Numbered from the stretch's first letter, positions 1 through 11,064 are shown. The stretch: DNA of 64,000 bases from Acidisarcina polymorpha (GCF_003330725.1 NZ_CP030840.1:6256116-6320115); one strand, 5' to 3'. Notes: a model not told the origin generated them from the letters alone. Translations and numbers: made by a program.

Positions 1-1
1 C

Positions 2-580
2 ACCCAATCGGCATCGCCTCCCATTCTGGTGTTGTCGGTGGTTCCCGCGAACACATCGGTGACCGTAGCGAACGCCGGCAGCGTGGTGGACCAGGTGAAC
101 CTCACTCCGGCCCCTGGCTATACGGGCACAGTACAGCTCTCGTGCAGCGGCCTGCCGCAGAACTCGTCCTGCGACTTCCAACCGGCCTCGGTTGCCTTCA
201 CCGGTAGCACCAGCTCGAGCAGTGCTTCGTTGACCATTCAGACAGGAGTCAGCAGCAGCGCGGCGGTGCAACATCCGCATTCGGACGGCCGGGAAGGTCC
301 AGCCGGCACACTGGCAGCGGTCTTCTGGGCACCTGGTCTTTTCCTGGCAACTTTCGTGCGGCGCAGGCGCAGCGTCCGCACTCGTGCCGGTAAGCTTCTT
401 GTGCTGGCCTTCCTGCTTTGCGGCATGGGCGCGGCGTTGGGCGGATGCGGCGGCGGGTCCTCCTCCACCAATCCCGCTCCTACGATGCAAACTCCCGCCG
501 GGACCTATACGGTTCAGCTAGTGACTTCAGGACCAGGCGGCTTTTCACAGACCGCGAGCCTGAATCTCACCGTTCAGTAA
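2..580 (+). CDS. C-terminal part of a cell-surface Ig-like protein, 5' end outside the window
   Basis: The reading frame is open from the left edge and ends at TAA 578-580, so only the last 192 codons are visible. They show a beta-sandwich Ig-like repeat with the PGYTGTVQLSC signature, then a hydrophobic segment, an arginine cluster (RRRR), a second hydrophobic stretch ending in GGCGGG (Cys codon 446-448), a Ser/Thr/Pro linker, and a final short AGTYTVQL-type beta domain. The same order closes the S53 peptidase at 43341-47129. The missing N-terminal part could be a peptidase, an NHL/beta-propeller or more Ig repeats; the visible part cannot decide. Surface or outer-membrane anchoring is inferred from the two hydrophobic segments and the lipobox-like cysteine. 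An ATG-type start inside this fragment is unlikely because the Ig fold would be cut. Confidence 0.75.
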   Translation, partial: TQSASPPILVLSVVPANTSVTVANAGSVVDQVNLTPAPGYTGTVQLSCSGLPQNSSCDFQPASVAFTGSTSSSSASLTIQTGVSSSAAVQHPHSDGREGPAGTLAAVFWAPGLFLATFVRRRRSVRTRAGKLLVLAFLLCGMGAALGGCGGGSSSTNPAPTMQTPAGTYTVQLVTSGPGGFSQTASLNLTVQ

Positions 581-647
581 GCACGGTCAGCAGCCCGCTA
601 GTGCTTCCTTACCGAAACAAGCGGCAACTGGGTTGGACAAAGCCGCC

Positions 648-1628
648 CTACAGCCAGCATTGGAGATTGGCATGCACCAGCATCGCGGCCACGGCGCAGG
701 AGGCGACTCGGGATTCGGGCAAGTCGGCGCGGCTGGTAAGAATGATCGGCACCTTGGCTCCGAGAACGATGCCGGCCAGATTGGCTCCTCCTAGATATTC
801 AAGCTGCTTGGCTAACATGTTGCCGGACTCCAGATCAGGGACGAGCAGAATATCGGCTTCTCCGGCAACCGGGGATTTCAGGTGCTTCACCAGCGCGGCT
901 TCTTTGCTGACGGCGGTGTCGAAGGCGAGCGGTCCGTCGAGAATGGCCCCGGTAATCTGGCCGCGGTCGGCCATCTTGCAGAGGGCCGCGGCGTCGAGCG
1001 TCGAGACGATCTTAGGATTCACGGTCTCGATGGCCGACATGATCGCTACCTTGGGCGTGGCAATTCCGAGGACGTGCGCCAGGTCGATCGCATTCTGCAC
1101 GATGTCGATTTTGTCTTCAAGGGTGGGATAGATGTTGATGGCCGCATCAGTAATCAGCAAGGCGCGATCGTAGAGCGGCACTTCAAGGATGAAGACATGG
1201 CTGATGCGGCGGGAGCTCCGCAGTCCGCCTTCCTTCTGTAGAACGTAGCGCATGAGGACGTCGGTGTGGAGGCTTCCCTTCATCAACGATTTGGTGACTC
1301 CGGTTCGACATAGCTCGGTGCTCTTGATCGCTGCTTCCTGTTCCGTGAGTACGTCGACGATTTCATGAGCATCGAGGTCGAGATGGAGACGATCGGCAAT
1401 GATCTTGATTTCGCGCCGGGCGCCGATGAGCACGGGATCGATCAGACCGGCGGCAGCGGCCTCAAAGGCGCCGGCGAGGGCGACATCGCTGCATGGCCAG
1501 CAAACCGCGACGGGGATAGGCTCGCGCTTCTGGCAATCCTCGATCAGCGCGCTGAAGAGCGCCGGAGAAAGCGATTCGGGACGGTGCGACTTAGATCCGA
1601 AAATCGAGCCTGGCAGGAAGGTGTTCAT
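648..1628 (-). CDS. Phosphate acetyl/butyryltransferase family enzyme
   Basis: About 326 residues, the size of a Pta/Ptb catalytic domain without the regulatory N-terminal domains of long Pta. Family members interconvert acyl-CoA plus phosphate with acyl-phosphate plus CoA. Recognisable features are the LIGARREI strand near the N-terminus, LMKGSLHTDVLMRYVL (the typical LMKG-T/H motif), ITDAAINIYPTLEDK, the DGPLAFD motif, VPDLESGNMLAKQL and the end strand. The start at 1628 is chosen because AAGGAG lies 7 nt upstream; a longer form from 1658 has no such site. No acetate or butyrate kinase is visible here. A Crp/Fnr-like palindrome lies 45 nt upstream. Acetyl versus butyryl specificity cannot be read from the sequence. 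Together with nifJ (13240-16896) it could turn pyruvate-derived acetyl-CoA into an energy-rich acyl phosphate. Confidence 0.88.
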   Translation of the reverse strand: MNTFLPGSIFGSKSHRPESLSPALFSALIEDCQKREPIPVAVCWPCSDVALAGAFEAAAAGLIDPVLIGARREIKIIADRLHLDLDAHEIVDVLTEQEAAIKSTELCRTGVTKSLMKGSLHTDVLMRYVLQKEGGLRSSRRISHVFILEVPLYDRALLITDAAINIYPTLEDKIDIVQNAIDLAHVLGIATPKVAIMSAIETVNPKIVSTLDAAALCKMADRGQITGAILDGPLAFDTAVSKEAALVKHLKSPVAGEADILLVPDLESGNMLAKQLEYLGGANLAGIVLGAKVPIILTSRADLPESRVASCAVAAMLVHANLQCWL

Positions 1629-1672
1629 GCTGTCTCCTTGGAACGATGGTGTCAGCATACTCCGCGGGCCGC

Positions 1673-1688
1673 TGTGATTGCGGTCACA
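1673..1688. promoter_or_regulatory. Crp/Fnr-type operator between phosphotransacylase and aldo/keto reductase
   Basis: TGTGATTGCGGTCACA has perfect TGTGA and TCACA half-sites with a 6-nt spacer, the consensus of Crp-type regulators. It lies 45 nt from the phosphotransacylase start (minus) and about 97 nt from the aldo/keto reductase start (plus), so it could serve either gene. The match is direct; the regulator and the effect are inferred. Confidence 0.6.
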
Positions 1689-1784
1689 AGAGAATGGATT
1701 CGTCGATCAAGTGAAGGCCATCGAGCATTCTGGCGGTAGAATAGGCGCGTAGCAAAATCGAATTCATACCGAGGTTCGATCGCA

Positions 1785-2855
1785 ATGAAGCAGGCTAGCT
1801 CTCCCGACCGGCGCAGGTTCTTAAAGACGAGCGGCGCAGTTGCCGCGGGACTCCTTACCCAGAGCGCGATCGCCTCGCCTGCCGCGACAATCGCTCTGCC
1901 TGCGCTGCCGGCGAATGCCCGCACCCCGGCCGCCATGCCTACCAGGAACCTGGGGAAGACCGGCTACAAAGTTGGCATCTTCAGCCTGGGCGGCCAGGCA
2001 TCGCTTGAAAAGCCCAATAACTTCGACGTTGCCTTGCCGATTATCAACCGCGCCCTCGATCTCGGGGTGAACTATCTCGACACCTCGTCCATCTATGGCG
2101 GCCCGGAGCGGTGGAGCGAACAGTATGTCGGCCGGGTGATGAAGACCCGCCGGCAAGAGGCCTTCCTTGCGACCAAAACCAAGGAGCGCACCCGCGATGG
2201 CTCGCTTCGCATGATCGAGAAGTCTCTCCAACTGCTGAATACCGACCACGTGGATCTTTGGCAGCTTCATGACATTGGGTTGCCTGAGGATGTGGAGGCG
2301 ATCTTCGCCAAGGGCGGCGCCATGGAAGCGCTTACGGAAATGCAGGACCAAAAAGTGGTCCGGTTTTTGGGAGTTACCGGGCACTATCGTCCTGAGGCGC
2401 TGATTGATGCCGTGAATCGTCATCCTTTCGACACCATTTTGATGGCTCTCAATGCGGCCGATTCGCACATTCACAGCTTTACCGATGAGTTGCTGCCGGT
2501 GGTCGTCGAGAAGCAGATGGGAATTATCGGCATGAAGGTACCGACGCGAGGAAGATTGCTGGCGGGCTGGACTCCACCGCCGCTTGCACAGCAGCAGCAT
2601 TCGTGGGAAGGGTCAGCGATCGCGACCCAGACCGGCGTGATGAAGATGAAGGACGCCATGAATTTCACGCTTTCGCACCCGGTCAGTACAGTGATCGTTG
2701 GCTGTGACAATATCGCGCAACTGGAAGAAAACGTGGAGATTGCTAGAGATTTCACGCCACTATCCAAGGCACAAATGGCGACGCTGAACGAACTGGCTGG
2801 TCCGGTGGCGAAGCAGTCGCTGTTCTTCCGCTTCACCGATCGCAGCAAGGGATGA
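1785..2855 (+). CDS. Tat-exported aldo/keto reductase
   Basis: 356 residues. The N-terminus carries a twin-arginine signal (DRRRFLKT at 8-15, then an Ala-rich hydrophobic stretch to about residue 31), so export as a folded, cofactor-loaded protein is expected. The rest is an aldo/keto reductase barrel: catalytic tetrad candidates are Asp99 (YLDTSSIYG), Tyr104, Lys131 (LATKTK) and His162 (WQLHDIG). The C-terminus has the VSTVIVGCDNIAQLEENV strand typical of this family, which binds NAD(P)H. A GAGG sequence sits 10 nt before the ATG. A periplasmic NAD(P)H enzyme is unusual, so the cofactor may be tightly bound or different. Substrate unknown. It is divergent from the phosphotransacylase, with which it shares the upstream Crp/Fnr-like palindrome. 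Confidence 0.85.
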   Translation: MKQASSPDRRRFLKTSGAVAAGLLTQSAIASPAATIALPALPANARTPAAMPTRNLGKTGYKVGIFSLGGQASLEKPNNFDVALPIINRALDLGVNYLDTSSIYGGPERWSEQYVGRVMKTRRQEAFLATKTKERTRDGSLRMIEKSLQLLNTDHVDLWQLHDIGLPEDVEAIFAKGGAMEALTEMQDQKVVRFLGVTGHYRPEALIDAVNRHPFDTILMALNAADSHIHSFTDELLPVVVEKQMGIIGMKVPTRGRLLAGWTPPPLAQQQHSWEGSAIATQTGVMKMKDAMNFTLSHPVSTVIVGCDNIAQLEENVEIARDFTPLSKAQMATLNELAGPVAKQSLFFRFTDRSKG

Positions 2856-3036
2856 GGAAAGGTTTTTCTCCTAGATCCAAACCGGTTGTTCATGGGTGAC
2901 GGCAATCACTGCCTCCATTTTACGGGGGCGCTACATTGTAGGGAATGAAGCTGTAGTCAGGGAGCTTCAACCGTGGCAAGTGACGCAAATAGATCTTGCC
3001 AGCGCCGATAGGTAGCGCGGCTAAAAGCAGAGAAGC

Positions 3037-5445
3037 TCAGGGGGCGAGAGATTTCGCATCCTGGGCTTCTTTGCTTTCGCTTGCCATCTGCGCGGCAGCA
3101 ATGACCGCTTGCCCGTAGCTGAGGCCGCCGTCTCCTGGACTCACCAGCGTCGGCAGGAAGACCTCGAATCCCTTCAGCAGGAGCGTATTCCTGAGCAGAT
3201 GCGCAAGCAGCTTGTTGTGCAGGACTCCGCCACTGAGACAGACTTGTTGGATACCGGTGCATTCGCGGGCTTGGATGGCGAGTCCACAGTAGGCGTTCGC
3301 CACGCCGCGATGGAAGCGATGGCTCATAACGGCGGGCCGTTCGTTTCTCCGTACGTCAGCGAGCAGCTTACGAAACAATGGCGCTGGGTCGAGCTGCCAC
3401 GGCTTTGAGGCTTCGTCCGCGGTCCCCCATCTCTGTGAGCCGGGCAAGATGTCGACGGAATACGGGATGCCTGGAGAAGCATCGATGGCGGCGCCCTCGA
3501 GTTCCATGGCGCCCTGGGCTTCATAGTCGACCCTGCGCCGGCCGAGAATCAACGCTGCTGCTGCATCGAAGAGGCGTCCGCAGCTGGAGGTCAGCGGGCT
3601 TTGAAGGCGGCGCGCGATCATGCGCTCGAGGAGCCGCGCTTCCTGCAGCTTGATACCGAGCAGGTCGAGCGTTGCCGGCTCGAAGACCTGCTCGCCGCTA
3701 GCAGCGAGCAGGTGACTGAAGGCCATACGCCACGGCTCGCGGATGGCCGCCTCCGAGCCGGGCATCGCGACGTACTTCAGATGGCCGAAGCGTTCGTAGC
3801 TCAAGTAAGAAGCGATCAGCACTTCCCCGCCCCAGATATGACCATCCGCGCCATAGCCGGTGCCGTCGAGGGCAATGCCGATGACGCTGCCGGAGAGGTT
3901 GTGTTCAGCCATGCAGGCCGCGATATGGGCATGGTGATGCTGGACGCCGATACGGGGCAGGCTCTGGCGGTGCGCCCATTGCGTCGACAAATAGCCGGGA
4001 TGCAAGTCGTGGACGATGGTCGCCGGTTCAATTTCAAAGGTGCGCTTGAGATGGTCCAGGGCCTGCTCGAAAAACTCCAATCCACTGGGACTTTCGAGGT
4101 CGCCGAGGTGCTGGCTTAGATATGCTTCTCTGCCTAAAGCGAGACAGAAGGTGTTCTTCAAATGGCCGCCAACCGCAAGCAAAGGCGGTGCGTTGAATGG
4201 CAGAGGGATGGGCAGCGGAACGAATCCGCGCGCGCGCCGAAGAAGCTGTGGCGACTCTTCGACCAGTTGGACCACGGAGTCGTCGCAGCGCTGCAGAATT
4301 TCTCGATCGTGCATCAGAAAAGCATCGGCGATCAAACCCAGACGGGTGACGGCTTCAAGATTGTCGATGGCGATCGGTTCGTCGCTGAGGTTCGCGCTGG
4401 TCATCACCAGTGCTTCGATCATGCCGCTGGCAAAAAACAGATGATGGAGCGGCGTGTAGGGAAGAAAGACGCCGAGCCACGGAAGTCTGGGAGCGATTGA
4501 AGGGGCCAAGCGTACAGGGTTGCGGGTTTTCAGCAGAACGATAGGTCGTTCGACTCGGAGGAGCAGGTCCCTCTCCGCTTCGCCGAGCACAGCATATCTC
4601 TCCGCGTCAGAGACATTCTTAAGCATAACGGCGAAGGGCTTGCCGTGGCGGCGTTTGCGCTCGCGCAGCAATCGTACTGCCTCCTCGTTGGTCGCATCGA
4701 CAGCAAGATGGAAGCCGCCAATTCCTTTGATGGCGACAATCTGGCCGTCTTTCAGGCGTTGAATGGTCTCGGCAATCGGGTCTCCCGTGGCAATCGCCGT
4801 CCCGTCTGGAGTGGTGAGCCAGAGGCGCGGCCCGCAGTTCCAGCAGGCATTCGGCTGCGCGTGAAAGCGGCGGTTGGATGGGTCATCGTATTCAGCCCGG
4901 CATTGCACGCACATCAGGTAGTTCGCCATCGAAGTCTGGGGACGGTCGTAGGGGATGCGACGGGTGATGGTGAAGCGCGGCCCGCAGTTGGTGCAGTTCG
5001 TGAACGGATATCCATACCGGCGATCGGCGGGATTGAAGATCTCGCGGAAGCAGTCGTCGCAGGTAGCGGCATCTGCAGGGATTTGCGTGGCCACCCGGCC
5101 GCGGACATCGCTCAACGTGATGCGGAAGTTCTGGTCGCCGATCAGCGCCATTTCTGATGCGGCAATGGCGGAGATATGCGCGAGTGGAGGCGCCTCCATG
5201 GGCAGCCGACGCAGAAATGCTTCAATTGCGGAGACCGGGCCTTCCACCTCGATGGTGACGCCACTTGAGTCGTTGAAGACGCTGCCGGTGAGGTGTTCCT
5301 CTAGTGCGAGCCGATAGATGTAGGGCCGAAACCCGACTCCCTGGACGACGCCATTCACCAGGATCCGGCGTCGAACCTTAGCCGGATTCGCCTCTGGTAG
5401 AGAGACCGACTCCAGTTCTGCCGAGTTTCGCTGCGCGTGGGTCAT
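3037..5445 (-). CDS. hypF: Carbamoyltransferase HypF, [NiFe]-hydrogenase maturation
   Basis: HypF makes the carbamoyl group that becomes the CN ligands of the hydrogenase active-site iron. This 802-residue protein has the full family order: acylphosphatase domain (VNGVVQGVGFRPYIYRL, about 31-47), two zinc fingers (CDDCFREI, CTNCGPRF, CVQCRAEY, CWNCGP, about 128-205), a YrdC/Sua5-like domain (KGIGGFHLAVDATN, about 240) and a Kae1-like C-terminal domain with the metal-binding HHHAHIAA motif near residue 505. GGAGG lies 5 nt before the ATG. It is divergent from hoxE, with a 171-bp shared control region. The other maturation genes hypA, hypB, hypC, hypD and hypE are not in the window and must lie elsewhere if the hydrogenase is active. 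Confidence 0.97.
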   Translation of the reverse strand: MTHAQRNSAELESVSLPEANPAKVRRRILVNGVVQGVGFRPYIYRLALEEHLTGSVFNDSSGVTIEVEGPVSAIEAFLRRLPMEAPPLAHISAIAASEMALIGDQNFRITLSDVRGRVATQIPADAATCDDCFREIFNPADRRYGYPFTNCTNCGPRFTITRRIPYDRPQTSMANYLMCVQCRAEYDDPSNRRFHAQPNACWNCGPRLWLTTPDGTAIATGDPIAETIQRLKDGQIVAIKGIGGFHLAVDATNEEAVRLLRERKRRHGKPFAVMLKNVSDAERYAVLGEAERDLLLRVERPIVLLKTRNPVRLAPSIAPRLPWLGVFLPYTPLHHLFFASGMIEALVMTSANLSDEPIAIDNLEAVTRLGLIADAFLMHDREILQRCDDSVVQLVEESPQLLRRARGFVPLPIPLPFNAPPLLAVGGHLKNTFCLALGREAYLSQHLGDLESPSGLEFFEQALDHLKRTFEIEPATIVHDLHPGYLSTQWAHRQSLPRIGVQHHHAHIAACMAEHNLSGSVIGIALDGTGYGADGHIWGGEVLIASYLSYERFGHLKYVAMPGSEAAIREPWRMAFSHLLAASGEQVFEPATLDLLGIKLQEARLLERMIARRLQSPLTSSCGRLFDAAAALILGRRRVDYEAQGAMELEGAAIDASPGIPYSVDILPGSQRWGTADEASKPWQLDPAPLFRKLLADVRRNERPAVMSHRFHRGVANAYCGLAIQARECTGIQQVCLSGGVLHNKLLAHLLRNTLLLKGFEVFLPTLVSPGDGGLSYGQAVIAAAQMASESKEAQDAKSLAP

Positions 5446-5528
5446 GGCGCCTCCCCTTCAGAGTAGACGCGAAGCTCTCCGCGTGACGAGCACTGTCACC
5501 AACTCCTGGGCGCCGGTCCGCATCGGGA

Positions 5529-5542
5529 GTGATGGCCATCAC
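5529..5542. promoter_or_regulatory. Crp/Fnr-type palindrome in the hypF-hoxE divergent promoter
   Basis: GTGATGGCCATCAC is a perfect 14-bp palindrome containing GTGA-N6-TCAC, and it also fits the xTGAT-N4-ATCAx layout of Fnr sites. Its centre (5535.5) is about 42 bp before a possible start of transcription set by TACAAA at 5566-5571, the spacing of class II activation by Crp/Fnr proteins. The palindrome is seen; the -10 and the activation are inferred. Confidence 0.6.
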
Positions 5543-5616
5543 CGACGTGTCCTCGTTTCTCGAAGTACAAAGGAGCTGTCCAATCTTCGGACAAACGCCG
5601 CAGCGCCGGAGGAACC

Positions 5617-6117
5617 TTGCCAGTCTACCCAATGCCCCCGCTTCCGTCGGATGACAAACGCTGGAAGATCGTCAACGGGACGATGCGCCGCCACGGCTAC
5701 GAGCGCAATGCTCTGATCGAGACCCTGCATACCGTCCAGTCTTCCTTCGGGTGCCTGGATGACAACGCAATCCGGTTTGTGGCCCGGGCGCTGCATGTGC
5801 CTTTAAGCCAGGCCTTTGGGGTGGCGACTTTTTACAACCACTTCAGCATGAAGCCGCCGGGCAAGCATACCTGCACCATTTGTATTGGAACTGCCTGCTA
5901 TATCAAAGGCGCCGACCGGCTGCTGGCCGCGGCGGAAAAGCTGTTGCAAATCAAGCCCGGCAAAACAACGCAGGACGGCAATGTTTCCTTAATGACGGCC
6001 CGGTGCGTAGGCGCCTGCGGCCGCGCCCCAGTGATGCTTGTGGATGAAGAACTTGTAGGACTTGTGGAACCTGTGCGGATGCTGGAGCAGCTGGAAAGTT
6101 GGACTTCCCATGACTAG
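5617..6117 (+). CDS. hoxE: Hydrogenase diaphorase subunit HoxE (NuoE-like, 2Fe-2S)
   Basis: 166 residues of the NuoE/HoxE thioredoxin-like [2Fe-2S] family. The cluster ligands are in CTICIGTACYIKGA and in the later TARCVGACGRAPV. The N-terminal helical part (LIETLHTVQSSFGCLD, VARALHVPLSQAFGVATFYNHF) is typical of HoxE and of bacterial NuoE. It is thought to pass electrons between the diaphorase and an acceptor such as ferredoxin or a quinone-linked carrier. A TTG start at 5617 has GGAGG 4 nt upstream; ATG 5632 is the alternative and its spacing to GGAGG is 19 nt. It is the first gene of a tightly packed hox operon. Identity as HoxE rather than NuoE rests on the hydrogenase genes that follow. 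Confidence 0.93.
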   Translation: MPVYPMPPLPSDDKRWKIVNGTMRRHGYERNALIETLHTVQSSFGCLDDNAIRFVARALHVPLSQAFGVATFYNHFSMKPPGKHTCTICIGTACYIKGADRLLAAAEKLLQIKPGKTTQDGNVSLMTARCVGACGRAPVMLVDEELVGLVEPVRMLEQLESWTSHD

Positions 6118-7762
6118 CGAAGAACTGTTGCAGATCGCCGAGACAGTCAATGCCGAGCATGGGAAGTTCGACCATGAGGTGAATGTATGTGTCGCATTGG
6201 GTTGCCTTTCGCAGCATAGCGATCAACTCAAAGATGCCTTGACCAAGGAAGCGGCCGCGTCGGGCAAGCGCTGCCGGGTTCGCCAGACGGGTTGCATGGG
6301 GCTCTGCGCGGCTGGTCCGCTGGTGCTGGTCGAGCCGTCTGAGACCCTCTATGGCGGCGTACGCGCCGAAGACGCCAAGGAGTTAATCGACAGCCTCGGG
6401 GAGCAGCCGGTCGAGCGGCTCGCCGTTCACCGGGAGAACTACTTCGAACGGCAACAACACATCGTGCTCGAAAACTCCGGGTACATCGATCCGGAAAAAA
6501 TCGACGAGTACATCGGCCGCGACGGATATCGGGCGCTCGTGAAGGTGCTGACGGAGATGACGCCGGCGGTGGTGATCGAGCAAATCTCAGCGAGCGGACT
6601 GCGCGGCCGCGGAGGCGGAGGCTATCCGACCGGCCTGAAATGGAGCACGGTCGCCAAATCTACCGGCGCCCAGAAGTATGTGATCTGCAATGCCGACGAG
6701 GGCGATCCCGGAGCGTTCATGGACCGGAGCGTGCTCGAGAGCGACCCGCAGCGGGTCATCGAAGGCATGGCGATTGCCGCCTATGCAGTTGGAGCCACCA
6801 AGGGATACATTTACGTCCGAGCAGAGTATCCGCTTGCCGTCAGCCGCCTGACGGTGTCGCTTCGCGAGGCCCGGCGGCGCGGCTTTCTGGGGACAAATAT
6901 CTGCGGCACGGCGTTTGCCTTCGACATCGAAATCCGTCTCGGCGCGGGCGCGTTTGTATGCGGTGAGGAGACGGCGCTCATCGCCTCGATCGAAGGACTG
7001 CGCGGCCAGCCGCGGCCGCGGCCGCCCTATCCCGCCATGTCGGGACTGTTCGGCTCGCCCACGCTGATCAACAACGTCGAGACCTTCGCCAATGTGCCGC
7101 CGATCCTTCGCAACGGCGCTGACTGGTACTCGAGCATAGGCGCTGACAAGAGCAAGGGGACCAAGGTCTTCGCCTTAACCGGCAGGATCGCCAACACCGG
7201 ACTGATCGAGGTGCCAATGGGCATGACCCTGCGCGAGATCGTCTTCGACATCGGCGGCGGCGTCCCCAACGGAGGCAAGTTCAAGGCGGTGCAAACTGGC
7301 GGCCCTTCCGGCGGCTGCATTCCCGAGGAGCACCTCGACCTGCCGGTGACCTACGATGCGCTGATCGGCGTGGGTTCGATGATGGGATCGGGCGGCATGA
7401 TCGTGATGGACGACACCTCCTGCATGGTCAACGTGGCGAGGTTCTTCGTGGAGTTCTGCATGACCGAGTCTTGCGGCAAGTGCATCCCCTGCCGGGCGGG
7501 CACGGTGCAGATGTTCCAGCTCCTCACCAAAATCTGCGATGGGGTCGCCACCCACGCCGACCTCGATCTGCTGGTCGACTTGTGCGACGTGATCAAGAAC
7601 ACCAGCCTATGCGGACTGGGCATGACTGCGCCGAATCCGGTGCTGAGCACGCTGCGCTACTTCAAACACGAATACCTGGAGCACATCGAGCAGAAGCATT
7701 GCCGCGCCGGGGTGTGCGCTTGCGGCAGCAGAGTGATGGCCGGGGAAGAGGTGACTGCATGA
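6110..7762 (+). CDS. hoxF: NAD-reducing hydrogenase diaphorase subunit HoxF
   Basis: 550 residues. HoxF binds FMN, NAD(H) and Fe-S clusters and carries out the NAD+/NADH half of the hydrogenase reaction. An N-terminal HoxE-like [2Fe-2S] domain ([10 protein letters not shown], later [16 protein letters not shown]) is followed by the NuoF core: [14 protein letters not shown] for nucleotide binding, [14 protein letters not shown], the FMN loop [14 protein letters not shown], and the [4Fe-4S] ligands [13 protein letters not shown] plus TSLCGLG. A short cysteine-bearing tail ([10 protein letters not shown]) lacks the long ferredoxin extension of some NuoF/HydB proteins. The start ATG 6110 overlaps the hoxE end by 8 nt, and the stop overlaps hoxU by ATGA, so translation is probably coupled. 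Confidence 0.96.
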   Translation: MTSEELLQIAETVNAEHGKFDHEVNVCVALGCLSQHSDQLKDALTKEAAASGKRCRVRQTGCMGLCAAGPLVLVEPSETLYGGVRAEDAKELIDSLGEQPVERLAVHRENYFERQQHIVLENSGYIDPEKIDEYIGRDGYRALVKVLTEMTPAVVIEQISASGLRGRGGGGYPTGLKWSTVAKSTGAQKYVICNADEGDPGAFMDRSVLESDPQRVIEGMAIAAYAVGATKGYIYVRAEYPLAVSRLTVSLREARRRGFLGTNICGTAFAFDIEIRLGAGAFVCGEETALIASIEGLRGQPRPRPPYPAMSGLFGSPTLINNVETFANVPPILRNGADWYSSIGADKSKGTKVFALTGRIANTGLIEVPMGMTLREIVFDIGGGVPNGGKFKAVQTGGPSGGCIPEEHLDLPVTYDALIGVGSMMGSGGMIVMDDTSCMVNVARFFVEFCMTESCGKCIPCRAGTVQMFQLLTKICDGVATHADLDLLVDLCDVIKNTSLCGLGMTAPNPVLSTLRYFKHEYLEHIEQKHCRAGVCACGSRVMAGEEVTA

Positions 7763-8472
7763 CCGTAGCCGCGGATGTCAAGACACTCGTCATCGATGGA
7801 AAGCACGTGAGCGCCGGCGGCGATCAGACGGTGCTTGAGGTGGCGCGCGAGAACAATATCTTCATCCCGACGCTCTGCCACCTCGACGGCCTCTCCGACG
7901 TAGGCGCATGCCGGTTGTGCCTGGTCGAAGTGAAGAACTCGAATAAGTTGACACCGGCCTGCATGCTCCGCGTGGAAGAAGGCATGGAGGTCACGACCAC
8001 CTCCGAACGGCTGCGCCACTACCGGCAGACCATCCTTGAGCTGTTGTTTGCCGAACGCAACCACGTCTGTTCGGTCTGCGTCGCCAATGGAAACTGCGAG
8101 CTCCAATCTCTCGCGCAATCGCAGGGTCTGACCCATGTGCGGCTTCCCTATCGCAATCCGAAGCTCGACGTCGACGCCTCGCATGAGCGGTTCGTCGCCG
8201 ACCATAACCGGTGCATTCTTTGCACCCGCTGCGTGCGCGTCTGCGCCGAGGTGGAAGGCGCGCACGTTTGGGATGTGATGGGTCGAGGCGTCGATTCGAT
8301 GGTCATCACCGACCTGCATCAACCCTGGGGAGAGTCAAGCTGCACCCGCTGCGGCAAGTGCGTGCAAGTCTGCCCGACCGGCGCGCTATCCGACAAAGGC
8401 AAGCTGGGCTGGGACCATCCCAAGCATCCCGAGTTCCTGACCTATCTCAACATGATGCGCGAGGCACAATGA
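7759..8472 (+). CDS. hoxU: Hydrogenase diaphorase small subunit HoxU (NuoG N-terminal like)
   Basis: 237 residues, matching HoxU and the Fe-S-rich N-terminus of NuoG. In order: a plant-type [2Fe-2S] domain ([19 protein letters not shown]), the His-Cys-Cys-Cys [4Fe-4S] motif ([14 protein letters not shown]), and two [4Fe-4S] motifs, [14 protein letters not shown] and [14 protein letters not shown]. It wires electrons between HoxF and the hydrogenase module HoxYH in the cytoplasm. The start ATG overlaps the hoxF stop (ATGA) and its own stop overlaps the hoxY start in the same way. The longer upstream frame that continues into hoxF is a shadow. Confidence 0.96.
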   Translation: MTVAADVKTLVIDGKHVSAGGDQTVLEVARENNIFIPTLCHLDGLSDVGACRLCLVEVKNSNKLTPACMLRVEEGMEVTTTSERLRHYRQTILELLFAERNHVCSVCVANGNCELQSLAQSQGLTHVRLPYRNPKLDVDASHERFVADHNRCILCTRCVRVCAEVEGAHVWDVMGRGVDSMVITDLHQPWGESSCTRCGKCVQVCPTGALSDKGKLGWDHPKHPEFLTYLNMMREAQ

Positions 8473-9002
8473 GCAAAACCAAGTTGGCGACAGTATGGCT
8501 GGACGGCTGCTCCGGGTGCCACATGTCCTTTCTGGATATGGACGAGCGGCTGCTCGACCTTAGCAGTCAATTCGATCTCGTATTCAGCCCTTTGGTCGAC
8601 TTCAAGGTCTATCCCGATTCGGTGGACGTCGCGCTCGTCGAAGGTGCGATCAGCAGCGTCGAGGACGAACGCAAGATCCACCACATTCGCGAGCACACGA
8701 AATTCCTGGTCGCGATGGGCGACTGCGCGGTCGCCGGGAATGTGCCGGCGATGCGAAACCCCTTCGGCACGGCAGCGATCTTGAAACGGGCCTACACTGA
8801 GAACGTCTCCGCACAGCCCCAAATTCCCTGCGTGATCGTTCCGGAGCTCCTGGAGAAGGTGCGGCCGGTGCATGAATTCGTCGCCGTGGATATGTATATT
8901 CCCGGCTGCCCTCCGTCGGCCGACACCTTCTTCACGGTGCTCACTGAACTGCTAGCTGGACGTACGCCGGACGTTGGGAGCCTGACCCGGTTTGGCGCCT
9001 AG
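8469..9002 (+). CDS. hoxY: [NiFe] hydrogenase small subunit HoxY
   Basis: 177 residues, the short small-subunit type of group 3 hydrogenases: no Tat signal and only the proximal cluster domain, so a cytoplasmic enzyme. Ligands of the proximal [4Fe-4S] cluster are seen in [12 protein letters not shown], in the [14 protein letters not shown] segment and in [12 protein letters not shown]. It carries electrons from the NiFe site in HoxH to HoxU. The start is set by the ATGA overlap with hoxU, followed by the expected [14 protein letters not shown] strand. Confidence 0.96.
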   Translation: MSKTKLATVWLDGCSGCHMSFLDMDERLLDLSSQFDLVFSPLVDFKVYPDSVDVALVEGAISSVEDERKIHHIREHTKFLVAMGDCAVAGNVPAMRNPFGTAAILKRAYTENVSAQPQIPCVIVPELLEKVRPVHEFVAVDMYIPGCPPSADTFFTVLTELLAGRTPDVGSLTRFGA

Positions 9003-9013
9003 GAGAAATGACG

Positions 9014-10431
<1,418 letters not shown>

Positions 10432-10435
<4 letters not shown>

Positions 10436-11034
10436 TAGCTGCCGGAGTGATGCCCGGAGGATCGACCGCGGACAACGCGCGTCGCACGATGGTGTTTGCC
10501 TGTGGCAACGCCTTGCTCGGAGATGACGGAGTCGGCTGGCGGATTGGCCGAGAAATCAGCGACAATCCCCCGCGCGAAAACGTCTTTGTCGTCTGCACCC
10601 AGCAACTGTTGCCGGAACACGCGGAAGCCGTCAGCGATGCGGATCTTGCAGTATTCGTCGACTGCTCGGCGATTACCCCCGCAGGCACTGTCTCTACCAC
10701 TCCCATCGAAGCCGCCGGAGCTTTGCCAGCGATCTTTACTCATCATCTCGATCCTGCCTCGCTATTGAAGCTGGCCCTCGAATTCTATGGCAAGACTCCG
10801 TCTCGGTCAGTTGCAATCACTGTCGGTGGCGAGGATTTCGCATTACGGGAAGTACCCAGCGGGAAGGTGGCCGCAGCTATCCCTGCAGCGCTGCTTGCGG
10901 TCAGGCGGGTCATCAGCGAAAGAGACTGCAGGGCCGAGCACGAGGAACCACCAACGGCAACCGGCACCCCAGGAGACATGCCTCTCTCTGATCTGCCGAG
11001 CCACGACTTCGAGTCCGATGGGCAGCTTTCCTAA
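10432..11034 (+). CDS. hoxW: Hydrogenase maturation endopeptidase HoxW (HybD/HycI family)
   Basis: 200 residues. The family cuts the C-terminal tail of the large subunit after Ni insertion. The nickel-sensing motif GNALLGDDGVGWRI is at residues 25-38, and the central VFVDCSAITPAG and THHLDPASLLKLA segments fit the family (Asp and His ligands). About 25 residues after the core (TGTPGDMPLSDLPS and beyond) look unstructured. The start overlaps hoxH (ATGA), so it closes the hoxEFUYHW operon. The gene is convergent with the GH105 gene, with 30 bp between. Confidence 0.93.
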
Positions 11035-11064
11035 ACCGCTTTCCGAAACGCTTCAATGACTGCT

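Noticed and set aside
418-1131. Plus-strand frame overlapping the surface protein end and the phosphotransacylase
   Set aside because: Runs across two real genes in a third frame; arginine-rich translation typical of noise.
2947-2968. GAAGCT/AGCTTC hairpin between the aldo/keto reductase and hypF as terminator
   Set aside because: Only 6 bp with a 10-nt loop and no T tract on either strand.
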